Position numbers and translations under genes: made by a program. Of a stretch of 64,000 bases of DNA, positions 45,001-55,300 are shown piece by piece. This DNA comes from Actinomadura sp. WMMA1423. GTDB lineage: Bacteria > Actinomycetota > Actinomycetes > Streptosporangiales > Streptosporangiaceae. The number at the start of each line of letters is the position of its first letter. Within the stretch, counting starts at the first letter, position 1. The stretch lies in assembly GCF_006547145.1 (NCBI RefSeq), contig NZ_CP041244.1, positions 5,394,001-5,458,000 of the forward strand, written 5' to 3'. Under the pieces are notes generated by a model. That model saw nothing but the letters and a program-made list of their open reading frames with translations, did not search any database and was not told the DNA's origin.

Positions 45001-45127
45001 ACGCAGAGCGGCCCTTCTGGAGATGGAACGGGAGGAGTCCCTCGGGGCTGCGTTGGTAAGAGGTACTGCACAACCGGACGTATCGACCATCGCCTGCGGC
45101 GCGATCGTGCTTTGGCCAACGCCATGA
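42044..45127 (+). CDS. dpdE: DpdE, SNF2-like helicase/ATPase of the dpd system
   Basis: The 1027-residue protein has an N-terminal beta-rich domain (YVGRWVQVRCSGLGFAF) and a superfamily-2 helicase core. Walker A is in LADEVGLGKTVEA (about 190-202), motif II is VDEAH (about 270-274) and motif III is LLSATPMSG. The second RecA domain has DSTLEEGRNLQAAHV and EQRIGRLDRF (about 615-624). This RapA/HepA-like core with a long C-terminal extension fits DpdE. It should move on DNA using ATP and, in Salmonella, contributes to the restriction-like phenotype of dpd. It leads an eight-gene operon. The GTG at 42044 is preceded by a modest GAGGG site; a TTG six bases further is an alternative. Confidence 0.85.
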   Translation: MGLPNRHSSPDAYVGRWVQVRCSGLGFAFCREKRPEGAVVVYTDIPGSAEVREIAAVEDLIFPRVSPGSRVWVKGEPYGWHAAEVTGLTAFGDYRVRVSGIHSDLKLSGDQFKIRWDRPLKDPVSAVAQGFCDSPEYYEARRDFLDQLVLQRRVSRGYTAFLSAPVELYQHQLDTAARVLSDPVLRYLLADEVGLGKTVEACVVVRQLLLDDNQATALIAVPSTLRQQWGVELRERFLLGEEMGEQRVRLVSHQDLADEIRLSEHAIVVVDEAHRLVSQFSLHPRLRTDLHQAKSLLLLSATPMSGNLSVLLNLLNLVDPVAYPTNDLESFRERVQEREREATNLQVLTSRRASPRMRSAALDELLRTHGKDPTVARLVEQCHSAEPMSAAWVDLSDYVRETYRISRRMIRHRRNSGVAEDYPVVGRRPIFVALEDPTRRMVDDFLEQYRDHLASNHTLAGSSKRFARMVLHGLGGPRALLHYLRRSLTVEQDDRALNEAMVARLQMVDTGTRARVALDVVADRLAKDLKIVVVGTSFDIAREFYEAAQERWGNNVTGHLASMEQAVREREILAFLNNSGGRVLVGDSTLEEGRNLQAAHVLINLDLPLDPNRLEQRIGRLDRFALRGEPAEIVTFVEPDSEWVSGHVRLLHEGIGIFTASVATLQRKLTEILNEIIAQVVREGSGVFSCDLTELQRGIEDERIEVDLLEELESVTAASDFDDATMADLRRSEGDIEDLKNAFLRFTSARGGVGLRPQVAPDGELLRFRTDSRFVPGLPDDLAAEVLPLLRRPRVYARSAATCRRGVAPLRLGDPLVDWLERYLRTDERGRARAIIRPCDDVHEPSLWMSCDFLVEFDASHLVAEDEVVRRRLRRRGDALFPPSVIRTWTNPNGPASGPVLEMLDAPFDPDSDQVLRGRAWGDVLTALPDWQQLCRLSADAAIDHIRSLPALSTEPPASARRAQEEVSARTAVLRARSQRLPTEAERRAALLEMEREESLGAALVRGTAQPDVSTIACGAIVLWPTP

Positions 45128-47658
45128 CAGACGAACTCTATTCCGACCAGGATGAACTTCTCCGTTACTGGCTGCGGGCAGCGGATGGAGGAAGACCGCC
45201 CGACTTTGTGGACGACCTCTACATGCGCCTGGCTCATGCCAGCGTTGATCCACAGAGCAGCGAACTCGATACGGCGGTGCTGATCCGCCACCTCCTCCGG
45301 AGGTGGTCACTGCGGGATGGCCGCCGGAACACCGTGGTCACCACTCCGGAGATATCGGCGCGGCTGCGCAAGGTAGCGACACTTACGCAGTTGCAGGAAC
45401 GCCCGACAGACACCTGGTCCGCGATGCCGTGGAATCCAATCTGGCTCAACTCTCATGGAGATCCGGACGGCGCGGCGGCTGCGGGAACGATGCGCGGAGC
45501 GAGATTTTCTGACGCTAAACTGGTCGCAGACCCGTTTTTCACGAAGTGCACTGGCCATGGCTACTACAGCACGCCGGGGCAGAGGGCCGCGTGCCGCGCT
45601 GTAGTTTCCGTTCCGGCAGGCAGCACTGTGATTGCAATGCTTCCCACAGGATCGGGTAAGACCGAGGTGGCGCTCTGCCTAGCAGACCAACGGAATGATG
45701 CGGTCACTCTGATCGTGGTCCCGACTGTTGCTCTAGCCTACGACTTCGAACGTAGATTCCGAGATCACTATGCGCGTCGGAGTACTCGGATAGACCGGGA
45801 CTCCCTTCATTTCGCTTGGACTGCGAGCACTCCGGAGTATCTACGGGAGCGCATGCGGTCGCGTGTACGGGAGGGCATACAGCCGATTCTGGTCACATCG
45901 CCGGAATCGATGACCCGTGCGCTCCGACTGCTGCTGCTGGAGGCAGCCGGTACCGGGCGCATAGGGGGCTTCGTCTTCGATGAGGCACATCTGGTCACAC
46001 AGTGGGGCAGAGACTTTCGGCCTGAGTTTCGTACGTTGGCGGACCTGAGGCGCGACCTAATACGCAAGGCAGCCGACACGGGTCATCCGAGCCCGATCAC
46101 ATTGTTGCTCAGCGCGACGCTAGGAGCGTTCGAACTGCGAGACCTGCACCGCATGTTCGCGGAACCTGGCCCATGCACGCTCGTCGCGGCGAACGCCCTG
46201 CGTGCCGAGCCGGAGTTGTGGACGGCGGAAGCCGACGATCCGGGGCAGAGAGAAGCATGGGTCTTGGAGGCACTTGCGCATCTGCCACGGCCGGCAATCC
46301 TTTACGTGACGGCGCCGGAAACTGCCGAGGACTGGCTGTCCCGCCTGCGGGGGGTCGGTTATCGGCGGCTCGCCCTCGTGACTGGTAAGACGAGCACAGA
46401 GGAAAGGGCGCGTGTCCTCGCCGAGTTGCGCTGGAGCGCCGAAAAGCCCGCGACGGTGGACCTCGTCGTCGCCACCTCGGCCTTCGGTCTCGGCATCGAC
46501 TACCCCCATGTGCGCACTGTGGTGCACGCCTGCATGCCGGAAACCGTGGATCGCTGGTATCAAGAACTGGGGCGGGGAGGGCGTGACGGCGCCGCGTCCG
46601 CCGCGTTTCTGCTGACTGCGCCAACCGACCGACGCGAGGCGGAGAAGCTTACTACCAAGGTACTCACGGCCAACACCGCGAACCAGCGATGGTCGGACCT
46701 CTGGAGTCACCGTAAGCAACTCGCGGACCGATCCTTCGTCGACCTGGAAGGTAGCCGTGGTACGGCGGCTCGCGGCTCTTACAACCGTCGCTGGAATGCT
46801 CAGCTCGTCCAGGGACTGGTCGAGTTGGGCGCGCTTCGGCGGTTTCAGGTGGATGCCGAGGACTTGGTAGACTTGGCCGACGAGACCGGAGAACAGCGCG
46901 ACTGGGCCTGTGTCGAGGTAAGTCGTGGCGACCTAAGAGATTCGTCCTTCTGGGACGATTTCTGGACGCCATGGCAGCAACAGGAATGGCTGCGATCGCG
47001 AAGGGCCTTGGAGTCCGTCGTGAACCTGGTACGCGGATCCGTGCGCGCGTGCGAGGCGATCGCAATGTCCTACCGGCCCGACGAGGAGACCCGCCGTATC
47101 TTCGGTCCCTCCACTGCTTGGGCCGAACCGCTGACTCCTTGCGGCAGGTGCCCGGGATGTCGGCAAGACGGCGTTGCCCCGCCCGAAGACCCGTCCCCCA
47201 GTCCTATCCAGCAATGGCCCGTCTCGAATTACCTTATTCCCCGGCTTGAGGATCTCGCGAACGCCGCGGCCGCCCAAGACCGGCTCGTGTTGCTCACGAC
47301 CGACAACCACGACACCGTGGCCCCGCCCTTGGCGCGGGCCATGGTCCGTCGCGGAGTGAGGCATCTCGCTGGTCCGATAGGTGAGCCGATACACCATAGA
47401 GACTGGCTGTTTGTCGACCCGATGCCTATAGGACCCGGTGACCTGACCCCCTGTTCGTCCTTCGTCGTGTACCCGCCGGCGAGTCGAGTCCCGGGCACCT
47501 GGTTGAGGTCGAGGAGACGACTGACCCAGCACGGTGACGCTCTACCCGCGTTCGATGTCCTCCTGCTTCCGCGCGGCGCTACCGTCGGGGATCGGAAGGT
47601 AGGACTCGACCTGCCCGCGCTCGACGCCGTGACCGCGCTCCAAGTTCTCGGAGGTTAA
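45124..47658 (+). CDS. dpdF: DpdF, RecQ-like helicase of the dpd system
   Basis: The ATG at 45124 overlaps dpdE by 4 bases and gives 844 residues. After an N-terminal region, the DEAH helicase core shows AMLPTGSGKTEVALCLADQR (Walker A, about 176-180), FDEAHLVTQWGRDFRPEF (motif II, about 286-289), LLSATLG, ATSAFGLGIDYPHV and WYQELGRGGRDG (motif VI). The QWGRDFRPE and LGRGGRDG sequences are RecQ-like. A Cys cluster CGRCPGCRQ lies near residue 670. DpdF is the RecQ-type member of dpd clusters. Together with DpdE and DpdJ it probably processes DNA lacking the 7-deazaguanine mark. Confidence 0.85.
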   Translation: MTDELYSDQDELLRYWLRAADGGRPPDFVDDLYMRLAHASVDPQSSELDTAVLIRHLLRRWSLRDGRRNTVVTTPEISARLRKVATLTQLQERPTDTWSAMPWNPIWLNSHGDPDGAAAAGTMRGARFSDAKLVADPFFTKCTGHGYYSTPGQRAACRAVVSVPAGSTVIAMLPTGSGKTEVALCLADQRNDAVTLIVVPTVALAYDFERRFRDHYARRSTRIDRDSLHFAWTASTPEYLRERMRSRVREGIQPILVTSPESMTRALRLLLLEAAGTGRIGGFVFDEAHLVTQWGRDFRPEFRTLADLRRDLIRKAADTGHPSPITLLLSATLGAFELRDLHRMFAEPGPCTLVAANALRAEPELWTAEADDPGQREAWVLEALAHLPRPAILYVTAPETAEDWLSRLRGVGYRRLALVTGKTSTEERARVLAELRWSAEKPATVDLVVATSAFGLGIDYPHVRTVVHACMPETVDRWYQELGRGGRDGAASAAFLLTAPTDRREAEKLTTKVLTANTANQRWSDLWSHRKQLADRSFVDLEGSRGTAARGSYNRRWNAQLVQGLVELGALRRFQVDAEDLVDLADETGEQRDWACVEVSRGDLRDSSFWDDFWTPWQQQEWLRSRRALESVVNLVRGSVRACEAIAMSYRPDEETRRIFGPSTAWAEPLTPCGRCPGCRQDGVAPPEDPSPSPIQQWPVSNYLIPRLEDLANAAAAQDRLVLLTTDNHDTVAPPLARAMVRRGVRHLAGPIGEPIHHRDWLFVDPMPIGPGDLTPCSSFVVYPPASRVPGTWLRSRRRLTQHGDALPAFDVLLLPRGATVGDRKVGLDLPALDAVTALQVLGG

Positions 47659-47660
47659 CC

Positions 47661-48566
47661 GTGGACTACCTGAAAGGCCATGTCACAGCCAGCGCTCCCG
47701 CGCTCGTCGTCATCTGCAGGTATCTGGCCACACACCCCCAGGGCGTAGAGGAAGCCGAACTCCGAAGTGCCCTACAACCGCACGTTCCGGCTAAGAGTCA
47801 GGGAACCACGTCGGATGGCGGCGTTTTTGTCGCCTCGCTGAGAGTCGGTCAGGACCTGGAGATCATCCAGCCCCAGGAGGTCTCGCGTAACCGGCGCCGT
47901 TGGGCTGTGAGTGAATCCCTGCAGGAGGAGATCGAAAGGGACACGTCACCCGGCGCTCAGATCGTCAGGAGCCTCGTGTTGCGACGCCTGGGCGCTCGTG
48001 CGGCGAGTGCCATCGAGGCAGGGGATCCTCCGCCGGACCTCGGGCTTGCGCTCACTTGGTTTCTCATGCAGAACCCGCTTGCGCCTTTTTCTGTCACTTG
48101 GGGGGACGGTCCAGAGGCTGCCTTCAAAGATGGGTGGAAAGGGGATCACCCCCCGGTCGGCAACGCGGAGCAGTGGCGCTCCTTCATGAGATGGGCAAGG
48201 TCCTTGGGGCTTGCTGTCCGCGCTGACTTTGGAAGGCAGAAATCGGTTCTGATCGCTGATCCGACGCGGGCCATAGAGATCGTCCTGAGCGAGATGCCTA
48301 GTCGACTGCTCGCCGATGAGTGGTTCCGGCACCTGCACTCACTTCTGCCGGTTCTGGGAGACTCGAGGCTGGTATCTGCCCTACCGAAGGTCAGTGGTTC
48401 CGTCGAGGAGGTTCCATTGCCAGTCGTGCTTGCGATGAGGAAACTGGAGCGCATGGGGAAGTTGAGGCTCGTGGCTTCGGATGACTCGAGCAACGCTGTC
48501 GCCCTGCGGTTCGCTAGAGGCGACCGCCGCATCGGTGAGGTGCACATCCCGGAGGCCCTGGCGTGA
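47661..48566 (+). CDS. dpdG: DpdG
   Basis: The GTG at 47661 lies just after the dpdF stop, with a GGAGG inside the dpdF end. The 301-residue protein reads KGHVTASAPALVVICRYLAT near its start, NRRRWAVSESLQEEIERD, and MRKLERMGKLRLVASDDSSN near the end. This suggests winged-helix-like domains at both ends. No catalytic motif is visible. Its order between DpdF and the DpdH ATPase, and its length, match DpdG, which genetic work in Salmonella links to restriction-like activity. Biochemical role unknown. Confidence 0.75.
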   Translation: MDYLKGHVTASAPALVVICRYLATHPQGVEEAELRSALQPHVPAKSQGTTSDGGVFVASLRVGQDLEIIQPQEVSRNRRRWAVSESLQEEIERDTSPGAQIVRSLVLRRLGARAASAIEAGDPPPDLGLALTWFLMQNPLAPFSVTWGDGPEAAFKDGWKGDHPPVGNAEQWRSFMRWARSLGLAVRADFGRQKSVLIADPTRAIEIVLSEMPSRLLADEWFRHLHSLLPVLGDSRLVSALPKVSGSVEEVPLPVVLAMRKLERMGKLRLVASDDSSNAVALRFARGDRRIGEVHIPEALA

Positions 48567-51500
48567 GCAATTCGATGAAGGGATTTCGCTGCTGGAGCGC
48601 GGGGTCAGTCCGAGAAACGGTGTACTCCGATATCGGAGCGCTACCGAGCGGTGCCGACGCTGTGTTTCTCGCCGCGCACTCCCCCATGACGCTGACCCAC
48701 CCTAAGGGGGAACAACAGCCGGATTCTGCCTCAGATGAGCGGCAGGTGCTCGACGCCCTGCTCTCCGGGATTGGAGACGAGGACAGGAACACCCTCATCG
48801 CCGTGACCGGAGGGTCCGGCGCCGGCAAAAGCCATGTCGTGCGCTGGGTGCATGCTCACCTGGATAAGGCTGACGAGCGGTATCACGTCCTCTATGTGCC
48901 CCGAGCGGTCCAGACCATCAGGGAACTGTTGCGCAGGATAGTGGTCGGGTTGCCCGGCGACGGCGGCGAGGAGTTCATGGAACGGATCGACGCGGCGGTG
49001 GGTAACACAGGCCCCGCGGAACTCCAGGACCGGCTCTTGGAGGAGATGCGTTTCGCGTTGAACTGGGCGCTCGAACCCCAACTTCCCCGGGACGGTGAGA
49101 GCGAGAAGGAACGAGAGGCCCGGGAGGAACGCAACAGCCTGCTCGGTGACACCGATGAATTGGGTAAACGGCGAAACGGCCTGGCGGATCTACTGGCCTT
49201 GCCCCCGGTGAACCGCGTCCTACTCCGCAAGGAAGGCCGACTTCATCGGTTCGTGGCGTCCGTGTACGAGGAGACCTCACGGCGTGACGGGGAGCAGGAA
49301 GAGTTCGAGCCAGAGGATCTCCCGCTGCGGGAGACCGGAGTGCTGAGGGCACTGGCAGGAAACGCCGACCTCAAAGGACTGTGGGAGATCGTCCGCTACG
49401 ATCCCGCACCGGCCCTTGATTTGCTCGATGAAGCCCTGCGCAAGGCAGCGCCTAGGGCGCTTGGCATGCGGACTTCCGGCAGTGGGGTAACGCTTGACGA
49501 ACTTTTTCGCCGTTCTCGACAGTTGATGCGAAAGCAGGGAAAGGAACTGGTCCTTCTCTTTGAAGACTTGGCTCAGTTCGGTCTCATCGATGGTGAGCTA
49601 TATGATCAGTTCGCCACTCAGCCAGGGGACGATCTCGCGCCTTTGCGGGTTGTGTTCGCGGTGACCGACGCTCCTTACAATAAGCTTCCGGAGACCGTCC
49701 AGACGCGAATCACACACCAGTTCAAGATCGAATCATCTGCTCTCGCTGACCGTGAGGCATTTGTCGCCCGCTATCTCAACCTTGTCAGGGTTGGACGTAA
49801 GGACGTCGAGTCCGCCTGGTCGCGGGTCCAGGGCGACAGTGCGGAGGGTTGGGTACGCAACGCCTGTGATACCCGAGAAGACGGGCTGCCATGCCGGGTT
49901 AGGGATGAGTGCCACGCAGGCTTCGGAACAGTTGAAGTTTCCGGCCTCGGTCGTGTGGGTCTCTATCCCTACAACGACGTAGCAGTACGTCGTTCGTTGA
50001 ACAACAGGGGGAAGGGCGCCACCCCGCGTGACATCCTCGATGTCTGCGTCTCAGAGACGTTGATCGAGGCCGATGTACACATTGGACGGGGCACTTACCC
50101 ACATGATCGGGTACGTGACCGTTTCGATTTCACGATCAGGCGTTCCAGAGACACCATTCTGGCGGGACACACTGGCGAGCAGGCCGATCGACTATTTCGC
50201 GCCTTGGTGGTCTGGGGGGATGAGTCGAGCCTCAACTCCATAGTGGCAGACGCTTTCGCTCTGGAAGTGCCGGCCGGGCGGGAGCCCGTAAGTCTGACGC
50301 CTCCGAAGGATTCTCCGCCGGAACCTGATCCGGCGGAGAAGCCCCTCCCCCTTAGGCCGAGTCCGCTCCCTCAGCTCTTCCAATGGCAGGTTGGAGACCG
50401 TCTTCCCGACAGTGAGACAGATCTCTACCGAGATCTTCTCTATCGCCTAGTCCGCTCCCGGCTGGATCTCGAGTACGCCTTGTTCCACACTGCGAGTGGC
50501 GAGGGAGCAAGGATCCTGAACGAAATCTTCAACCGGACCTCGTTTGACTTCGGGAAGGACGCGAGAGGCCGTCGAGCGGGTACCGGGAAAGTGCTCTTCA
50601 GCATTGGCCGTGATGATGAGACCATCAGAGTGTTGGCGGCCGCGCGATGGTTCTACGACAACGGTCACTGGGTTCCGGAGAACGGCGTCTGGCCTTGGCC
50701 TGAGGGTTACGATCCATTCGATCTGATGGTACGCCTCGAATGCCGCCTAGATGACTGGGCTGACCAGGTCCGCACGGCCTTCATAGAGCGGGTTCGAGGC
50801 CGCGGTTTGGCCCGTGCGGCCGTCGGGACGCGTGCCGTCGCGCTGATCGCGGCAGGGCTGTCGCCTGCGTCGGTTCAGCGGGTCGATGACGTCATGACCG
50901 CCGGGGCGCCTGCCTCCACTCCGGCCACGCCGTCGTGGGTGGAGGCGGATCGGGCTGCCCGGGACATCCTGCTGAACCCCTCAATTCACGACCTGGTCGG
51001 TGAGGTCGCCGCGGTACGGCAAGGCGACACTGGTGCTGCCGAACTCGTCGATGCGGTCGAACTAGAAGAGGGACTCAAGCAGACCCTGCGAGCACCTGTT
51101 GTCTTCCTCCGAAACGTGGTCCAGGAGTTCCGCGAGGCAGTTCCAGTCCTGGCCGGATCAGCGGACAATCTGGTAACCGCGGTGGAACAGGCAGCTCCTG
51201 GCCAATTGCATGAGATCGGGACAGCGGCCGAGGCACTCGTGCTGGGTCTCCAAGGGCAGGAGCCGGCGTCAGTGGCCAGGACAGCCCGTGAAGTTGGGCG
51301 ACGGGCGTTGGAGACTGGGTTTTTCAGGCCCGCTGACGGCTGGAACGCTTTCAGTGACGCGCTGGAGACGCTGAATTCTGTACCCGGTGGCCTGCCCCTC
51401 GACGAATACGTCAGCGACAGGCAACATGACGCGTCGGACGCCCTTACCACGCAACATTGGACCCGTGTGGCCGTGAGAGGTGCGGGAGCACTTGAAGTGA

Positions 51501-51658
51501 TCCGGCGGAGCATGATGGCGACCCGGCTGGAGTGCGAGCGGAACGACGGCGTCAGCGGGAACCTGGGTGAACAGGCTCAGGACGTGCGTCAAAAACTAGG
51601 CCAGGCCAGGGAACACCTTAACGCACTGGGCAGTGCCGAGGAGGAGAACGATGGCTGA
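48563..51658 (+). CDS. dpdH: DpdH, large P-loop ATPase
   Basis: A GTG at 48563 overlaps the dpdG stop (GTGA). The 1031-residue protein has a Walker A motif in AVTGGSGAGKSHVVRWVH (about residues 83-90) and a Walker B strand LVLLFEDLAQFGLIDGEL near residue 330. The latter is unusually far along because of a long helical insertion. The C-terminal third is helical with coiled-coil character. No nuclease motif is seen. Position and length match DpdH, an ATPase found in all long dpd clusters. It may form the energy-using scaffold for the restriction branch; this is inference. Confidence 0.8.
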   Translation: MSNSMKGFRCWSAGSVRETVYSDIGALPSGADAVFLAAHSPMTLTHPKGEQQPDSASDERQVLDALLSGIGDEDRNTLIAVTGGSGAGKSHVVRWVHAHLDKADERYHVLYVPRAVQTIRELLRRIVVGLPGDGGEEFMERIDAAVGNTGPAELQDRLLEEMRFALNWALEPQLPRDGESEKEREAREERNSLLGDTDELGKRRNGLADLLALPPVNRVLLRKEGRLHRFVASVYEETSRRDGEQEEFEPEDLPLRETGVLRALAGNADLKGLWEIVRYDPAPALDLLDEALRKAAPRALGMRTSGSGVTLDELFRRSRQLMRKQGKELVLLFEDLAQFGLIDGELYDQFATQPGDDLAPLRVVFAVTDAPYNKLPETVQTRITHQFKIESSALADREAFVARYLNLVRVGRKDVESAWSRVQGDSAEGWVRNACDTREDGLPCRVRDECHAGFGTVEVSGLGRVGLYPYNDVAVRRSLNNRGKGATPRDILDVCVSETLIEADVHIGRGTYPHDRVRDRFDFTIRRSRDTILAGHTGEQADRLFRALVVWGDESSLNSIVADAFALEVPAGREPVSLTPPKDSPPEPDPAEKPLPLRPSPLPQLFQWQVGDRLPDSETDLYRDLLYRLVRSRLDLEYALFHTASGEGARILNEIFNRTSFDFGKDARGRRAGTGKVLFSIGRDDETIRVLAAARWFYDNGHWVPENGVWPWPEGYDPFDLMVRLECRLDDWADQVRTAFIERVRGRGLARAAVGTRAVALIAAGLSPASVQRVDDVMTAGAPASTPATPSWVEADRAARDILLNPSIHDLVGEVAAVRQGDTGAAELVDAVELEEGLKQTLRAPVVFLRNVVQEFREAVPVLAGSADNLVTAVEQAAPGQLHEIGTAAEALVLGLQGQEPASVARTAREVGRRALETGFFRPADGWNAFSDALETLNSVPGGLPLDEYVSDRQHDASDALTTQHWTRVAVRGAGALEVIRRSMMATRLECERNDGVSGNLGEQAQDVRQKLGQAREHLNALGSAEEENDG

Positions 51659-52364
51659 TGGCATCCCTCAATGGATCGAGGAGACACGCGTAGCGGTCGA
51701 CCGGGCTGGTCAGGCGGACCGCGCTCAGATGGATTTCGAGGCCCTAATCACGGCGTCGGAAGAAATGGGCCATGTTCTGCCCAGCCTTGCCGAACTCCGC
51801 AACGCTGCGGAACTGGGCCGGGGCGTCTGGTGGACTGGCTTGGACGTCGATCCTGGCCTGCTGGCCGATTTGGACGAGGCTCAGAGAGCCCTGGATACGT
51901 GGCAACAAGCCCTGGAGAGGCGAAAGCTGACGAACGTCGCACGACGGCTCACTCGCCTGGAACCACGGCTGCGTGAGGCAGTTATGGCTGCCTGGAAGGA
52001 ATACGTTGCGTCGCAGGCCGGCGACGCCGCCGAGTTGCGTGACTTGATGCAAGTGCTATCTGGCGCCGAAGGTATCGCCGACGTAGCCCGACAGCTCAAC
52101 GAGGCCCTTGGCAGGCTGGCCAGGCTCGAGAGGCGACTGCCCGACGCACGTTCGCTCGAGGTACTCGACGAGGTCAGTGCGCTCTTCGGGCACTTGGAGG
52201 GAAGACTGCCCGTAGCGGTGAAGACCTTCGTGTCCGCCGCGGCGCGCGGCGGTGCCTCACTCGAACTGTTTGACGCCGAAGTACGGGAATGGCTCATCGA
52301 CAACGGCGCTCTGGAAAACTTCAGGGCGGTCCCGGGACGCCCCCAGGAGGTGCGACATGGATGA
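51651..52364 (+). CDS. dpdI: DpdI
   Basis: The ATG at 51651 follows GAGGAG and overlaps the dpdH stop by 8 bases. The 237-residue protein is almost entirely helical, with probable coiled coil (LEPRLREAVMAAWKEYVASQ; LARLERRLPDARSLEVLDEV). There is no enzyme motif. It has the place of DpdI between the DpdH ATPase and DpdJ helicase, and likely acts as a structural partner of DpdH. Assignment rests on gene order and length more than on sequence motifs. Confidence 0.65.
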   Translation: MADGIPQWIEETRVAVDRAGQADRAQMDFEALITASEEMGHVLPSLAELRNAAELGRGVWWTGLDVDPGLLADLDEAQRALDTWQQALERRKLTNVARRLTRLEPRLREAVMAAWKEYVASQAGDAAELRDLMQVLSGAEGIADVARQLNEALGRLARLERRLPDARSLEVLDEVSALFGHLEGRLPVAVKTFVSAAARGGASLELFDAEVREWLIDNGALENFRAVPGRPQEVRHG

Positions 52365-55300
52365 GTACGTGCTTGAGGCTTTGACCGTGATCGAACTCCG
52401 GGAGGCGGAACTTCTCTCCTGGGGGGCAGTGGGGGCTGAGTGGACTGAAGACGAGCTTCTCACGGTCCTATCGGCGTACGGGAGCGCCTCGGAACTATTG
52501 GCTCAGCTAGTTGGATCAGCTCTGATCGTCCGCACGCCTCGCGGCGGCTACCGCTCCCGCAGTGCGGAGACAATCCGGCTGCTCGCCACGCTTAGACAGG
52601 CATTTCCCCAACAGCGGGTTACTGATGGCAGGCCCCTGGTGCTGGACTACAGGTTCCTGCACCGTCCGCGGCGTCGGCCCAAGCGCAGTATCCCCGCTCA
52701 GGAGGTGCTGGATGAGATCCGAAAGTTGCTAGGCCCGGGCGGTTCTGCTGTCGCGCAGCGACTGCTGCCGGTGAAACTATCGGGATTCCAGCGGCGCAGC
52801 GCTAACGCTATCATCGACGCGCTCAGAAGCACTCAAGCCTCCGGGGTGATGGTCACCGCTGGTACGGGCAGTGGAAAGACTCTGGCGTTCTACCTGCCGC
52901 TTCTCTCATGGCTGGCAGATCAGTCAGAAAGACGGCGGAGTGCCGGAACTTTGGCATTGGCGTTGTATCCGCGAAATGAACTCCTCAAGGACCAACTCCG
53001 AGCACTTCTAGGTTACGTCCAGGGTCTTCAGGCCGCCGGCGACCTCCAGACCGCCCCCCCGAGCCTGGCCACCTGGTTCGGCCCGACTCCGGCGTCCGTC
53101 TACGCGGTGAAGCAGGGATGGGCGGAGGGCTGGAGCAAGCGTGGCGACGATTACGTCTGCCCATACCTTCGCTGTCTGGACTGCGACTCGGAGCTGCTCT
53201 GGCGCAGAGCCGATCTCGATATGAACCGGGAACGGCTGGTCTGCGGTGCGGTCACCTGCCGCTCCGAAGTGGACGGGCAACTCCTACGACTGACTCGCGA
53301 GAGCGCACGCCAGAACCCCGCCGATCTCATGCTCAGCACCACAGAGTCGCTCAACCGTCAACTCTCCGCTCCCGGCAATCTCGGAGCGTTCGGGGTACGT
53401 CCGGCGACCCTCGCCGCTGTCCTTCTAGACGAGGTACACACCTATGAGGGCACGACCGGAGCGCAAAATGCAATCCTCCTGCGCCGCCTTACGCATGCGC
53501 TACGCCGCTCACCCGTCTGGGTCGGGCTCTCCGCCACGCTGCGCAATGCAGGGGATTTCTTCGCCCAACTGGTCGGCCTCTCGCCGGGCGCGGTGACCGT
53601 TGTCCAGCCCAGGGCCGAGGAACTGGAGGAGTCCGGAGCCGAATACCTGTTGGCACTCCGGCACGATCCGCACTCCCAGACAGGGACAATCTCCACCAGC
53701 ATCCAGACCTGCATGGCGCTGGCCCGCTGCCTCGACTCGAATGCGGACAACCCCTTCAACCCGCCGCCTACCTCCGATGGGGTCTTCGGAAGCAGGCTCT
53801 TTGCTTTTACCGACAAGCTTGATAGCACCAATCGGCTCTTCTGGGACCTCCTGGATGCTGAAGGCTGGCGCTGGCCGGGCCGACCCCATGAGAGACGAGT
53901 CCTGACTCTTGCTCACCTACGGGCAGAGAGACAGGGACGTCTGGATGCAAGACGCCAAGAGCCGGCCGAGGACCGTGATCTTGACGGGCAGTGGTGGTGG
54001 CTGCCGGAGCACCTGGGACATGGAGTCGAAGCCGACCGCCCACAGCGGCTAGGGCGCACCAGTTCGCAGGATCGCGGTGTATCAGCCGATGCTCAAGTGG
54101 TCATCGCGACGTCGACGCTCGAAGTGGGATTCGACGACGACCGTGTCGGTGCGGTTGTGCAGCACAAGGCCCCACACGACCCTGCGCAGTTTCTACAGCG
54201 CAAAGGACGCGCTGGACGAAACCCCGTGACCCGTCCCTGGACAGTGGTGGTGCTCAGCGACTGGGGCAGGGACCGCCAGGCATGGGAGGCATACGATGCC
54301 TTCTTTGACCCTGAGCTCCCACCGCGCAACCTCCCCCTCGAAAATCTATACGTGCTAAGGATCCAGGCGGTCTACGCACTCCTCGACTGGCTCGCCATCG
54401 AACTGAGCTACTCCGGTCGCGAATCGACCTGGGAAGATCTCGCCGGCCCCGCGAAAGCACTATATCCGAATAGCACCTCTAGGCAGGATCAGGCGCTGAT
54501 CCGTCAAACGCGGATCGCGGACCTGCTGACTCGGCTACTTCGGCCCGGACCGGAACGCGAACGGCTTCGGCGTCATCTGCGGTCCGCGCTTGGACTGGGT
54601 GCCGGGGAACAGGCGGAGTCCGTGGTTGACAGCCTGCTATGGGACTCTCCCCGACCGTTGCTGCTCGCTGTTGTCCCGACGATACGACGTCGACTGCAGA
54701 ATCAGTGGAGGGGGGAGGAGCCTTTGCCGGGGGATACGGGATTGCGGACGCGCACACCCCTGCGCCAGTTCGTACCAGGCAATCTCTTCGACGACCTTCT
54801 GGTCCCTGATGTGGAACTGCTCGTGCCGGGTCTGCAGCAGGACGTCCAGGTCGAGAACCTCCCCGCATTTCGGACGCTCCGTGAGTTCTGCCCCGGCAAT
54901 GTGAGCAGGCACTTCGGAGTATGGGCTACCAACAAGCGGCACTGGGTCCCCCTCCCCGCCATTGCTCCCGGAACGGACGAGCACAGGATCGACGTCGTGA
55001 ATGTGTACGGTGGCGTCCCTATTGATGTTGTCGAGGCTGGAAACGAGCGTGTGACGGTCTACGCACCGACGGCTGCCGCACTGGAGGCTGTTCCCAACCT
55101 GGTGAAGGACGCCTCCGCAGTTCGACCGGACTGGGAGTTCCAGGTCTCACCTCTCGGCGAGGGGTGCGAACTACGTGTTGCCCCGGGGGCGGACGAACTC
55201 ATCACAGGGATCACCGCGCACCTGCATGTTCAAGGGGGCGGTGCGCGCACCTTGCGTTACGCCAAGACGGCATCCGGGACGATGTGGGACCCGCGGTCGA

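Noticed and set aside
44707..45123. Upstream extension of DpdF inside dpdE
   Set aside because: The true ATG overlaps the dpdE stop. The extension is out-of-frame dpdE sequence.
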